Part shown: positions 18,491 through 26,734 of the stretch, one piece after another
How the letters are laid out: each line of letters starts with the position of its first letter
Numbering within the stretch: the first letter of the stretch is position 1
Assembly (NCBI GenBank): GCA_900551445.1
Contig: URWA01000008.1
Span: 1-64,000, forward strand
Source of the DNA: an uncultured Bacteroides sp.
GTDB taxonomy: Bacteria > Bacteroidota > Bacteroidia > Bacteroidales > Bacteroidaceae
Reading direction: 5' to 3'
Length of the DNA stretch: 64,000 nucleotides
Notes under the pieces: model-generated
The model's database searches: none
What the model was told of the DNA's origin: nothing
The model's input: only the letters and a program-made list of their open reading frames with translations
Program-made: the position numbers and the translations under genes

Positions 18491-19383
18491 TGGCTCCGGT
18501 ACTCGTTCGGGGTGTGTCCCACCAGCCGCTTGAACATCCGGCTCATGTGCTGCGGATACTGGAACCCCAGGCTGTAGGCAATCTCGCTCATGGGCTTGGT
18601 GGTGGAAAGCAGCATTTCCTTCGCCCTTTCAATCACCTTTCCCTGAATGTATTCCGAGGCCGTCCGTCCCGTCTGCCGGCTGATCATGTCGCCGAAATAG
18701 TTGGGTGAGAGGAAGACCTTTTCCGCAAAGTATTTCACCGTAGGCAGTCCCTCTTCCTGCGGTGCCGGACTGTCGAAATACTCGTCGAGCAACTGTTCAA
18801 AGCGCACGATGATGTCTTTGTTGGAGGCTTCGCGCGTGGTGAACTGTCGTTCGTAGAAGCGCATGCAGTAGTCCAGCAGCAGTCCGATGTTGGCCGTAAT
18901 CAGGCGGCGGCTGTGCTTGTCGGCCGGGCGTCGCAGTTCCGTGTCAATCTTTTGCAGGCAGTCCATCACCGTGCGGCGTTCGTCCTCCGACACGTGCAGC
19001 GCCTCGCGGGTTTCGTAGGAGAAAAAGGAGTAATGCTTGATGTCCCTTCCCAGCTGCGTGCCCCGGATAAAATCCGGATGAAACAGCAGTCCGTGGCATT
19101 GGGGTAGCGTGCCTTCCTTCATGCGGAAAGAGGCCACCTGGCCCGGGGCGAAACAGACAATCGTCCCCTCCTGGTAGTCGTAGGGCTGGCGTCCGTAGGT
19201 GATGTCTCCGCAACAGATTTCTTTCAGGAACAGGGCATACACCCCATAGTTGACTTTAAACTCCTGCGGCCATCGGGTAGCCTTCGACAAGTCGACCACG
19301 CTGACCATCGGGTGCAGGGTCTCCAATCCGAAGAGCCGGTTGTATTTTTCCACTGAATCCAGTTCAATCACTTCTTCTTTCAT
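18481..19383 (-). CDS. AraC family transcriptional regulator
   Basis: 300 residues. The N-terminal part (about 25-170) is a cupin-like sensor with GTIVCFAPGQVASF. The C-terminal ~100 residues carry the double helix-turn-helix: TVKYFAEKVFLSPNYFGDMISRQTG and MSEIAYSLGFQYPQHMSRMFKRLVGHTPNEYR, the second matching the AraC signature. The effector and target genes are unknown. It has its own promoter and lies next to, but outside, the polysaccharide operon. It closely follows the length and layout of AraC regulators that often control neighbouring oxidoreductases, but none lies immediately beside it. Confidence 0.92.
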   Translation of the reverse strand: MKEEVIELDSVEKYNRLFGLETLHPMVSVVDLSKATRWPQEFKVNYGVYALFLKEICCGDITYGRQPYDYQEGTIVCFAPGQVASFRMKEGTLPQCHGLLFHPDFIRGTQLGRDIKHYSFFSYETREALHVSEDERRTVMDCLQKIDTELRRPADKHSRRLITANIGLLLDYCMRFYERQFTTREASNKDIIVRFEQLLDEYFDSPAPQEEGLPTVKYFAEKVFLSPNYFGDMISRQTGRTASEYIQGKVIERAKEMLLSTTKPMSEIAYSLGFQYPQHMSRMFKRLVGHTPNEYRSQCG

Positions 19384-19408
19384 CGTCTTTCCTCCGTTTA
19401 TTCTCTGG

Positions 19409-19416
19409 CAAATTTA
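19409..19416 (-). promoter_or_regulatory. -7 promoter box for the AraC gene
   Basis: TAAATTTG on the minus strand, 26 bp before the ATG, fits TAnnTTTG. Confidence 0.5.
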
Positions 19417-19461
19417 CGATTTATTCTTGGGAATCGCAACATCCCTTGGGAGGCCCTTCTT

Positions 19462-19860
19462 TTACGCTATCCCCAACAATTCAATCTCAAAAATCAGGGT
19501 GGAGCCTCCGGGGATACCGGGCTGTGAGAACTTGCCGTAGCCCATCTCTGCCGGGAGGTAAATCTCCCATTTGTCGCCCACGCACATCTGCTGCATCGCG
19601 ATGATCCATCCCTCAATGAGGTCGCTCAGGCGGAAAGCGGCAGGAGCACCTCCGCGGCTGCTGTCAAATTTCTTCCCGTTGATGGTCCATCCCGTGTAGT
19701 GCGCGGTGACGATGCTCCGCGGCGTGGGATGCTTGCCGTCGTTCGCTCCCGAAGCCAGTACCTTGTAGTAGATTCCCTTGGGGAGCGCCTGTACTCCCTC
19801 TTCCTTCGCCTTTTCGGCCAGCCAGTCCTTGTTGGCCTGCATGTATTCTTTCTTTCCCAT
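19462..19860 (-). CDS. FKBP-type peptidyl-prolyl cis-trans isomerase
   Basis: 132 residues from MGKKEYMQ, with no signal peptide, so cytoplasmic. A short helical N-terminus (about 1-25) precedes one FKBP domain with the usual active-site strands: VTAHYTGWTINGKKFDSS, VIEGW-type loop as LIEGWIIAMQQMCVGDKWEIYLPAEMGYG, and the C-terminal IPGGSTLIFEIELLGI. It catalyses proline isomerisation during protein folding. Similar small FKBPs are widespread in Bacteroidetes. It reads leftward as a single gene; a near-consensus box (TATCTTTA on the complement) lies about 20 bp upstream of the start. Confidence 0.95.
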   Translation of the reverse strand: MGKKEYMQANKDWLAEKAKEEGVQALPKGIYYKVLASGANDGKHPTPRSIVTAHYTGWTINGKKFDSSRGGAPAAFRLSDLIEGWIIAMQQMCVGDKWEIYLPAEMGYGKFSQPGIPGGSTLIFEIELLGIA

Positions 19861-19906
19861 TTGCAAATGATTTTGGTGTAAAGATACAGATTTTCCGGGA
19901 ACCCTT

Positions 19907-20824
19907 CTATTTCTGCCGCAAGGAATCGTCCTGTTGCATACTTCTGATACCCTCTTCGAAGGTGTGCGGCCGGTAGCCCAGTTCCCGCCGGGCCTTTTCG
20001 ATGCTCAGTCCGCTGAACCGGGGACGGGGAGTCTTTTCCTGCATCGCTGCCGTGTGTACCGGAAGGATGAGCGAACGGTCCAGACCCAGTGTGTCGGCCG
20101 TGCGCAGTGCCATGTCGGCCACGGTCATACATTCTCCGCCACAGAGGTGATAGATGCCGCATACCGGCTGTGCGACGAGCTTCTCAATGCCCTGCACCAC
20201 GTCGCCCACATAAGTCGGTGTGCGCCACTGGTCGTCTGCCACCCGTATCTCCTGGTGGTTGCGCAGACGCTGGATGACCAGCGAGACGATGTTGCCGTGC
20301 TGTCCCGGATAAGGAGCCCCGTACACCACCACGATGCGGGCAATGGCATAGTTCCGGCAGATGGAGGCCACCACCTTCTCGCTTTCCCATTTCGTGTGGC
20401 CGTAGTAATTGACAGGAGAGGGCGTATCTTCCTCGGTGTACAGCCGGCAGGTGTCTCCTCCGAACACGAAATCGGTGGACAGGTGGATGAGTCGGCTGCC
20501 GTATTGCGTACACAAGGTAGCCAGGCTGGCCACGGCCTTCACGTTCACCGCATCGGCTTCGGCAGGATGCGTCTCGGCATAATCCGTGGCCGAAAGGGCC
20601 GCCGTGTGGACCACCACATCGGGCTGCACTTCCTCCATCCGCTTTTTTAGTTCCGCTTCGTTCGTGATGTCCGTCTCCAGAAAACGGTAGCCGTGTGCCG
20701 GCGGACAAATGTCCGGATGCAGTGAGCAACCGGTGACCTGCCAGTCGGGTTTCTTTGCAAAAGCATACAGCAGGTGACGTCCTGTAAACCCGTTGGCTCC
20801 GACAATCAGTATTTTCTTGTTCAT
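19907..20824 (-). CDS. RmlD-like NAD-dependent sugar-nucleotide reductase/epimerase (SDR)
   Basis: 305 residues from the ATG at 20824 (MNKKILIVGANGFTGRHLL). The GxxGxxG dinucleotide-binding motif is GANGFTG near residues 8-14. LIHLSTDFVFGG and YYGHTKWESEKVV provide the catalytic Ser/Thr and the YxxxK pair of extended short-chain dehydrogenases. The overall pattern is closest to the RmlD substrate-binding family (dTDP-4-dehydrorhamnose reductase). No other rhamnose-pathway genes are nearby, so the real substrate is uncertain. A TACCTTTG promoter box lies at 20852-20859 on the complement. Confidence 0.88.
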   Translation of the reverse strand: MNKKILIVGANGFTGRHLLYAFAKKPDWQVTGCSLHPDICPPAHGYRFLETDITNEAELKKRMEEVQPDVVVHTAALSATDYAETHPAEADAVNVKAVASLATLCTQYGSRLIHLSTDFVFGGDTCRLYTEEDTPSPVNYYGHTKWESEKVVASICRNYAIARIVVVYGAPYPGQHGNIVSLVIQRLRNHQEIRVADDQWRTPTYVGDVVQGIEKLVAQPVCGIYHLCGGECMTVADMALRTADTLGLDRSLILPVHTAAMQEKTPRPRFSGLSIEKARRELGYRPHTFEEGIRSMQQDDSLRQK

Positions 20825-20851
20825 GACTTGTAGGTGAATCGTTTCAACGGT

Positions 20852-20859
20852 CAAAGGTA
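20852..20859 (-). promoter_or_regulatory. -7 promoter box for the RmlD-like gene
   Basis: TACCTTTG on the minus strand about 28 bp before the ATG at 20824 supports that start over one at 20854. Confidence 0.55.
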
Positions 20860-20887
20860 CAAAAAAATGTGGGATTCCGTTCTGTCC

Positions 20888-21379
20888 TTAAAACAGTCCC
20901 TGCACCCATCCCCACAGTTCCGTACTGAGGTAGACCACCGCCTTGGTAAGCCAATAGATGAGCACGCACAGCAGCAGGATGCCCACGGCAGTCAGTACGG
21001 CCTTGCGGTTCACCTCCCGGATGATTTCCTGGTCGCCCTCCACGAAGCCTACAATCAGCCGGAAGTTCTTGGTGTACGAGCGGCTGAAAATGTCCAGCAA
21101 GTCGCCAATCCAGAGCGGGATGATGCCCAGCAGCATGTCCGTCAGCATGTTGTAGATGATGGCCAGGGTGAGGGGGATGGACTTGATTCTGAACAGGGAC
21201 ACGGCGAGAAAAGGCAGCATCATGACAGACGAGAAGATGTCGCCTGCCGTCGGGAAAAGCAGGCCGATGAGAGGGTCCAGAAAATACCGGTCCATCACGT
21301 TCTTGATAGTCCTGATCAGTCGGTAGAGCGGGTCGGTTTCCCACTGCATGCGTTGAGTATTTTGTTTTGTATGCTCCAT
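20888..21379 (-). CDS. DUF4112 family membrane protein
   Basis: 163 residues. After a soluble N-terminus (RLIRTIKNVMDRYFLDPLIGLLFPTAGD) come hydrophobic segments at about 45-65, 72-95 and a clear membrane helix near 130-150 (AVLTAVGILLLCVLIYWLTKAVV). The GD...DIFSS...LF and DMLLGIIPLWIGDLLD motifs match DUF4112, a family of unknown function. A TATCTTTG promoter box sits at 21398-21405 on the complement, placing the start codon just downstream. It is divergent from the helicase-nuclease gene. Confidence 0.88.
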   Translation of the reverse strand: MEHTKQNTQRMQWETDPLYRLIRTIKNVMDRYFLDPLIGLLFPTAGDIFSSVMMLPFLAVSLFRIKSIPLTLAIIYNMLTDMLLGIIPLWIGDLLDIFSRSYTKNFRLIVGFVEGDQEIIREVNRKAVLTAVGILLLCVLIYWLTKAVVYLSTELWGWVQGLF

Positions 21380-21397
21380 TTAGTCACTTGTGGGGTA

Positions 21398-21405
21398 CAA
21401 AGATA
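21398..21405 (-). promoter_or_regulatory. -7 promoter box for the DUF4112 gene
   Basis: TATCTTTG on the minus strand, 19 bp before the ATG. Confidence 0.55.
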
Positions 21406-21471
21406 CGAATATTTTGGATGTGTCCTTTCAATTGTTTTTAGGTAAAATTACGCTTTATTACAGCCGTATTG

Positions 21472-21502
21472 TTTTGAGTGTGGCGGAATGAGCCTATTTT
21501 TG
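21472..21502 (+). promoter_or_regulatory. Promoter of the helicase-PLD gene
   Basis: TTTTG at 21472-21476 and TATTTTTG at 21495-21502 form a well-spaced -33/-7 pair (18 bp between them). The ATG follows 20 bp later at 21522. Confidence 0.65.
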
Positions 21503-21521
21503 TCCCATTATTTGTGAACCT

Positions 21522-24500
21522 ATGGACAAAAAACTGCTTAAATACTGGAAAACCTGTCTGCTGGATGCCGAATGGAGCAACAACTCCTCCAATCAGGAAC
21601 CGCGTGTTACGTTGAGAATTGGTCGCCGGATGCCGGAATATCTCCTTAAAAAAGACCGGGAGTTGCTTTTCCCGGACGAGACAGATTCCCCCAAGAAGCA
21701 TAGTGTACGTATTGCTCCCTGTGTGCTGCTTCCCGAATATGAAAATGGCAAGCTCCTCGGCAGGCCATTCCCTGAATATCCTTTTTTCATCACTTATACC
21801 TTGTGGCCCGACGGCCGGTTGGGCATGCCGGAAAACCCGCTGGAGCGGGTGCCAGTGTTTGTCCGTAGGTTTCTTTCTCCCAATGCCAAGGACGACCGTA
21901 CGATTGCTTCCCTTGCGGAGGTGGACTGTCTGCTGAAGGAATTTCCGTTGGAGTTGGCCGATGAGAAGGCTTATTGGCGGGCATGTGAGGGATTGTTCCG
22001 TAAGGCTACCGGAATGGTTTTCTCTGAAATGAACTATTCGGAGTGTCCGGAGATTGCGGTTACAAAGGCACCGGCCACGGGAATGGCACAGAATATCCTG
22101 CGACTCTACGACAAGCTACTGGACAGCCGTGACGACTTTCCCTTGCTGGAATGTCTGACGCGTTGTGAATGTGAGCCGCTGCTTCCATTACCCGACCGGA
22201 AAGAAGTATATGCCAACCGGAAGCACCGGGCGCAGATGAGCGGTGATTTTCCCTTGTCTGTCTCCCAACGCGAAACCTTGGCCATGTACACCCACCCCCG
22301 TTGCAGCCGGATTTTTGCCGTCAACGGTCCTCCGGGAACGGGAAAGACCACCTTCCTGCAGACGGTCATCGCCAACCGGCTGGTGAATTCCGTACTGTCG
22401 GGAGGAGAGCCCGAGCTCATTGTGGCCAGTTCCGTCAACAACCAGGCCATTACGAACATTCTCAAGGATTTCAAGATAGAAGCTGCGGACTCGGATGATT
22501 CCGAGGTACGTCTGGCCGAGCGCTGGCTGCCGGAACTGGATACACTGGGCCTGTATCTGTCCGGCAAGGAAGACGAGCGTTATGTCATGATGCTGAGCAA
22601 CAAAGGAAAGGGCTTTCCGGAGGCGTACGACCAGCCGGAGCGGGTAGACGAGTACCGCACGTATTACCTGGAGCGGTTCAACCGTCATTTCCATGCTTCC
22701 TGTCAGGACGAGACGGAGTGCCAGGACTACCTGCGCGGTCGGATGTTGCTCTTGAGGCAGCGGATTGACACAGGCTTGGAGGCCTCCGTACAGAAAGAAT
22801 GTGGTACCGGAAGCGGAGACGGAAGCTTTTGGGCCCGGATGATGCACCGCTTCTGCAAGTCCTCTACCGTCTACGAAGAATTTGTGGCCCGGTGGGAGGA
22901 AAATGATGATTTTAAGAAATGCTATACCCGACTGACAGAGGGAGAGGAGTATAAGGACTTGCCCTGCATGGACGACATGGCCGTGCGACTGGACATCAGT
23001 TACCGTTATCAGATGTTCTGGTATGCCATCCATCATCGGGAGGCCGAGTTCATCCGTCGCCTGAGTTGTTGTACCGGAAACCTCAACAGTGACGACCGCA
23101 GGGTGTATCTCGCCCGATTGAGGCGTCTGGCCTGCGTGCTGCCGGTATTCATCTCCACGTTCCATTCTCTTCCCCGCTACATGACTTGCACCTGCGAAGG
23201 TGAAAAGTTCGTCCCCCTTTACAATACCATCGACCTGCTCATTGTCGACGAGTCGGGGCAGGTGTCGCCCGAGCTGGCCGTACCCTCGTTCAGCCTGGCG
23301 CGGCAAGCCATTCTCGTGGGCGATGTGGAACAGATAGAGCCCATCTGGCCCGTGTCTGCCGAATATTCCTTTCTCAACCTCAAGCGCTTCGGGGTGGTGG
23401 CTTCGGAAGAAGACCCGCTCTACGGTTTCCTGTCCGAACACGGTTTCCTGTCCTCTTCCGGAAGCCTCATGAAAATGGCCCGGAAAAGTTGCAGTTTCCG
23501 GGTAGACGGCGAACGGGGCGCCTTCCTGCGCGAACACCGCCGCTGCCTGGATGCCATCATCGCCTATTGCAACGACTACGTGTATCATGGGCGGTTGGTT
23601 CCTCTGAAAGGCGACCGCCCGAAATATACGGCCATTCCCGCCAAAGGCTATGTGCATGTGAACGGATTCAGCCGGAGAGGAAAGACCGGAAGCCGTTTCA
23701 ACGAAGCCGAAGCCACTGCCATCGTAGCCTGGCTGGTCCGTGAAAAAGAAGGGCTGGAAAAAGCTTATGGGAAACCCATCCATCAGGTGGCCGCCATTGT
23801 CACCCCGTTCAAGGCACAGGAACGCCTGTTGCGCAACCTGCTGTCCAGCTTGTCCTCCCAGGAGGCTGAGCTGTTTGCACCCATGACCATCGGCACCGTC
23901 CATTCGCTGCAGGGAGCCCAGTATCCGCTGGTGCTTTTCTCGCCTGTCAATTCGCCCGGCGATTCTTCCTTCTTTATGGAAGCGGGCGGAAAATACAACA
24001 TGCTCAATGTGGCCGTATCGCGGGCGCAGTACCATTTTCTGGTGTTCGGCAACATGAACATCTTCCATCCCGACCGGGACACGCCGTCGGGTAACCTGGC
24101 CAAATGGCTGTTCGACGGTCTGCAGGACGAAATGTCAGCCGGTTTTGTCTATCAGGCCGAGCGTCCCTTGTGCCGTTATACCGAAGTCGACCGCCTGTCC
24201 ACCCTCGAAGCCCATCGGGAGATTCTGCGCAGGGCGATTCAGACGGCCCGTCGTCGCGTGGTAATTGTGTCGCCCTTCCTCTTTCTGACTGCCCTGGAGA
24301 GTGACAACCTGATTCCCCTTATTCGGGAAGCCGTGGAACGCGGAGTAGAAGTAGTGGTCTATACCGACCATTATTTGGGTAAGGAGCACGGTCTGTGGCG
24401 CGAAGATACCCTGAAAGCCCGCCGCGCGCTGGTAGAGAACCACGTCAGTCTGCGGATTCTGAAAGGCATCCACAACAAGTCGCTGGCAGTGGACGACTGT

Positions 24501-24962
24501 CTGCTGGTGGAAGGCTCGTTCAATTGGCTTTCGGCCAACCGTGACAAGGAGAAAGCCCGTCACGAATGTTCCATCCGGGTGCAGTTCCCGGCAGCTGCCA
24601 CCTACATTGAGCGGCTGGAACAAGAACTGTCACAGATTGAAACGGAAACCGTCTTCTACCGTCCGCAGGGAGGAGAGGGCTTCAGTCCGGACTTCTTCCG
24701 TCCACCCTTTCACAATACTTGTCCGCAGAGTCTTCTGGCACATGTCCGTGAACAGGTCGGCCGGCTGGGCGTTCCCGCGGCATCCTCGCAGGAAAGTGTG
24801 CGGCAACTCCGGGAAAAGGCTCCGCGTCACGGAGCATTCTGGACTGACGAAGAAATGCAGCTCGTGTGGGAACTGATGAACTATACCAACGTTCTGAGTG
24901 TGTTCACCGACTGCCTGCGACGCAGCGAGCGCTCCATCCGGTATAAAGTGGAAGGCTCTTAA
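21522..24962 (+). CDS. Superfamily-1 helicase fused to a PLD nuclease, with Myb/SANT-like C-terminus
   Basis: 1146 residues. Helicase core: Walker A NGPPGTGKTTF near 265; Walker B variant IVDESGQVSPE near 572; FLREHRRC; GTVHSLQGAQYPLV; and NVAVSRAQYHFLVFG (motif VI), a UPF1/DNA2-like arrangement with a ~300-residue insertion. A phospholipase-D nuclease domain follows (about 890-1040) with one HxKx4D motif, HNKSLAVDD near 982, and GSFNWLS. The last ~40 residues (FWTDEEMQLVWELMNY...RRSERSIRYKV) look like a Myb/SANT helix-turn-helix. A single HKD motif implies dimerisation. It is probably a DNA/RNA-processing or defence enzyme and opens the accessory island. No partner gene is translationally coupled. 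Confidence 0.88.
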   Translation: MDKKLLKYWKTCLLDAEWSNNSSNQEPRVTLRIGRRMPEYLLKKDRELLFPDETDSPKKHSVRIAPCVLLPEYENGKLLGRPFPEYPFFITYTLWPDGRLGMPENPLERVPVFVRRFLSPNAKDDRTIASLAEVDCLLKEFPLELADEKAYWRACEGLFRKATGMVFSEMNYSECPEIAVTKAPATGMAQNILRLYDKLLDSRDDFPLLECLTRCECEPLLPLPDRKEVYANRKHRAQMSGDFPLSVSQRETLAMYTHPRCSRIFAVNGPPGTGKTTFLQTVIANRLVNSVLSGGEPELIVASSVNNQAITNILKDFKIEAADSDDSEVRLAERWLPELDTLGLYLSGKEDERYVMMLSNKGKGFPEAYDQPERVDEYRTYYLERFNRHFHASCQDETECQDYLRGRMLLLRQRIDTGLEASVQKECGTGSGDGSFWARMMHRFCKSSTVYEEFVARWEENDDFKKCYTRLTEGEEYKDLPCMDDMAVRLDISYRYQMFWYAIHHREAEFIRRLSCCTGNLNSDDRRVYLARLRRLACVLPVFISTFHSLPRYMTCTCEGEKFVPLYNTIDLLIVDESGQVSPELAVPSFSLARQAILVGDVEQIEPIWPVSAEYSFLNLKRFGVVASEEDPLYGFLSEHGFLSSSGSLMKMARKSCSFRVDGERGAFLREHRRCLDAIIAYCNDYVYHGRLVPLKGDRPKYTAIPAKGYVHVNGFSRRGKTGSRFNEAEATAIVAWLVREKEGLEKAYGKPIHQVAAIVTPFKAQERLLRNLLSSLSSQEAELFAPMTIGTVHSLQGAQYPLVLFSPVNSPGDSSFFMEAGGKYNMLNVAVSRAQYHFLVFGNMNIFHPDRDTPSGNLAKWLFDGLQDEMSAGFVYQAERPLCRYTEVDRLSTLEAHREILRRAIQTARRRVVIVSPFLFLTALESDNLIPLIREAVERGVEVVVYTDHYLGKEHGLWREDTLKARRALVENHVSLRILKGIHNKSLAVDDCLLVEGSFNWLSANRDKEKARHECSIRVQFPAAATYIERLEQELSQIETETVFYRPQGGEGFSPDFFRPPFHNTCPQSLLAHVREQVGRLGVPAASSQESVRQLREKAPRHGAFWTDEEMQLVWELMNYTNVLSVFTDCLRRSERSIRYKVEGS

Positions 24963-24998
24963 TTCCCGGGGCCTTCTGCTCCTTTCCGGCAAAAACGC

Positions 24999-25006
24999 TA
25001 TCTTTG
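24999..25006 (+). promoter_or_regulatory. -7 promoter box for the MBL-Nudix gene
   Basis: TATCTTTG. It overlaps an alternative upstream start at 25004 and so supports initiation at the ATG at 25028. Confidence 0.65.
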
Positions 25007-25027
25007 CATAAACTATTCAAGAAACCT

Positions 25028-26170
25028 ATGCAACTCACCTATATCTTCCACAGCGGCTTTGCCCTTGAGACCGACCGCTGCATCCTCGTGTTCGATTACT
25101 GGATGGACCCTGCCGGCGTGATGCCCCGTCTGCTGCGGTCGCCTAAGCCGATGTACGTCTTCTCCAGCCATTTCCACGAAGACCATTTCAACCGCGACAT
25201 CTTCTCCTGGCGGACCGCGAAGACGAACCTCTACTACATCCTTTCAAAAGACATCCTGAAGCACCGCCGTGCGCAGAAAGACGAAGCCGACGCCTGGCTG
25301 GGCAAGGGGGCCACGTGGGAAGACGAACGGGTGCACGTGGCCGCCACCGGAAGTACCGACAGCGGCGTGTCGTGGGTGATTGAGACCGGCGGCAAGCGCA
25401 TCTTCCATGCCGGCGACCTGAACAACTGGTACGCCCGCTTCCTGACCGACGATTACCACGGAGGTATGGTCTACAGTCCCGACTTCGGCATGGACATCGA
25501 CCCCCTGAAGGAAGAGAAACGTTACTTGGGCGAGCTGAAAGACATCCGCAAGCTCACCGACCGTTTCGATGTGGTGATGTTCCCCGTAGACGGGCGCATC
25601 GGCAACGGCTATACCCGCGGGGCCCGTCAGTTTCTCGATGTGTTCCGCGTCGGCCTGTTCGTGCCCATGCATTTCGTGGCCAGCGGCTTCGAATCGGCCT
25701 GGCGGATGAAAGAATTTACCGACGCTCAGTCCGTCCCGTTCTGGAGCATCCGGCAGGAAGGAGAGACGTATGTGGTGGGCAAGCGCATCGAGGTGGTGGC
25801 GGCGGTCATCGTCCGCGACGGGAAGTACTTCGCCACCCAGCGCGGCTACGGCGAGTTCAAGGATTACTGGGAGTTCCCCGGCGGGAAGATGGAGCCGGGC
25901 GAGAGCAGGGAAGAGGCCCTGGTGCGGGAAATCCGCGAGGAGCTGGATACGGACATCCGGGTGGAGGCCTTCCTCACCACGGTGGACTGTGAGTATCCGT
26001 CGTTCCACCTCGCCATGCATTGCTACCTTTGTTCGGTGGTTTCCGGCAGCCTGGTGCTGAAGGAGCACGAGAATGCTGCCTGGCTGAAGCGGGAGGAACT
26101 GGAGAGCGTGGCGTGGCTTCCGGCGGATGTGAAGGTGGTGGAGGAGATTATTGCCCAAGCCCCCTGTTAA
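25028..26170 (+). CDS. Metallo-beta-lactamase-fold hydrolase fused to a MutT/Nudix pyrophosphohydrolase
   Basis: 380 residues from the ATG at 25028. Residues 1-245 form an MBL-fold domain with H48-F-H-E-D-H53 (the HxHxDH metal motif), FHAGDLNNWY and VPMHF. From about 253 a Nudix domain begins (VVAAVIVRDGKYFATQRGYGEFKDYWEFPGGKMEPGESREEALVREIREEL), with the complete GX5EX7REUXEE box. The Nudix half resembles 8-oxo-dGTP or (deoxy)nucleoside triphosphate pyrophosphohydrolases. The MBL half resembles UlaG-like or RNase-Z-like hydrolases of unknown substrate. The fusion is in one frame with no sign of assembly error. Its TAA overlaps the convergent DUF3784 stop codon. Confidence 0.92.
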   Translation: MQLTYIFHSGFALETDRCILVFDYWMDPAGVMPRLLRSPKPMYVFSSHFHEDHFNRDIFSWRTAKTNLYYILSKDILKHRRAQKDEADAWLGKGATWEDERVHVAATGSTDSGVSWVIETGGKRIFHAGDLNNWYARFLTDDYHGGMVYSPDFGMDIDPLKEEKRYLGELKDIRKLTDRFDVVMFPVDGRIGNGYTRGARQFLDVFRVGLFVPMHFVASGFESAWRMKEFTDAQSVPFWSIRQEGETYVVGKRIEVVAAVIVRDGKYFATQRGYGEFKDYWEFPGGKMEPGESREEALVREIREELDTDIRVEAFLTTVDCEYPSFHLAMHCYLCSVVSGSLVLKEHENAAWLKREELESVAWLPADVKVVEEIIAQAPC

Positions 26171-26475
26171 TTGTGGTCGTACCGTTGAGCACCTATCAGC
26201 AGATAAATGACTCCTGCAATGGGCATTACTATGGAACAGACGTTGATAGCTGACGCTTCGTCCATGAAAAGCCTTAGAAGCAGGTAGCCCACAAAAACTA
26301 GTAAGCCGATTGCACAGAACACACGGCACATAAAGGCTTTGAGCCCTTTCACGTCGACTTTTTTCTGTTGCTCGGGCGTCATGGTGTTGTATCCAGCCAT
26401 GAGTTTGGGAAATCTCCAGACGAGGAGGCCGAGCAGGATGAAGAAGGCTGAAAAGATGGGGATAAAAGGGTTCAT
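26167..26475 (-). CDS. DUF3784-like small membrane protein
   Basis: 102 residues with three predicted membrane helices: FIPIFSAFFILLGLLVWRFP, FCAIGLLVFVGYLLLRLF and INVCSIVMPIAGVIYLLIG. Between the first two is YNTMTPEQQKKVDVKGLKAFM, typical of DUF3784 proteins of Firmicutes and Bacteroidetes. No function is known. The stop codons of this gene and the convergent MBL-Nudix gene share the sequence TTAA. Confidence 0.8.
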   Translation of the reverse strand: MNPFIPIFSAFFILLGLLVWRFPKLMAGYNTMTPEQQKKVDVKGLKAFMCRVFCAIGLLVFVGYLLLRLFMDEASAINVCSIVMPIAGVIYLLIGAQRYDHN

Positions 26476-26509
26476 ATATGGGTAGGTTTTCCTGAGGGAG
26501 TGATAAGTA

Positions 26510-26734
26510 TCAATTTTGATTCTCTAAATATTCATTCCAAATTTCAGTCGCCAGGTATTTGTCGCTCCGGCAATGTAGATCTGCAATGCCCTCATCAATA
26601 AGACTAGCCGTTTCAGAATTATAAAATACGTCCACCGCTTTATCAATGGGAATATGATACATTTCGCTCATATCATTGATAATGCGTGCATATTTTGCAT
26701 CCATAATGATTTGTTTTTTTTCTTCTTCTGTCAT
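26510..26734 (-). CDS. Small YNSET-motif protein, third component of toxin-like module A
   Basis: 74 residues, acidic and helical. It contains IPIDKAVDVFYNSETASLIDEGIADLH; the FYNSET core recurs in the protein at 60080-60307, which occupies the same position in the second module. The ATG overlaps the DUF3990 stop by 4 bp (26731-26734), so translation is coupled. No Pfam family is confidently assigned. It may be an antitoxin or an accessory factor for the DUF3990 protein. Confidence 0.8.
   Translation of the reverse strand: MTEEEKKQIIMDAKYARIINDMSEMYHIPIDKAVDVFYNSETASLIDEGIADLHCRSDKYLATEIWNEYLENQN

Noticed and set aside
22188..24068. 626-codon minus-strand frame inside the helicase-PLD gene
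   Set aside because: Low-complexity composition and complete overlap with a gene that has clear helicase motifs on the other strand.
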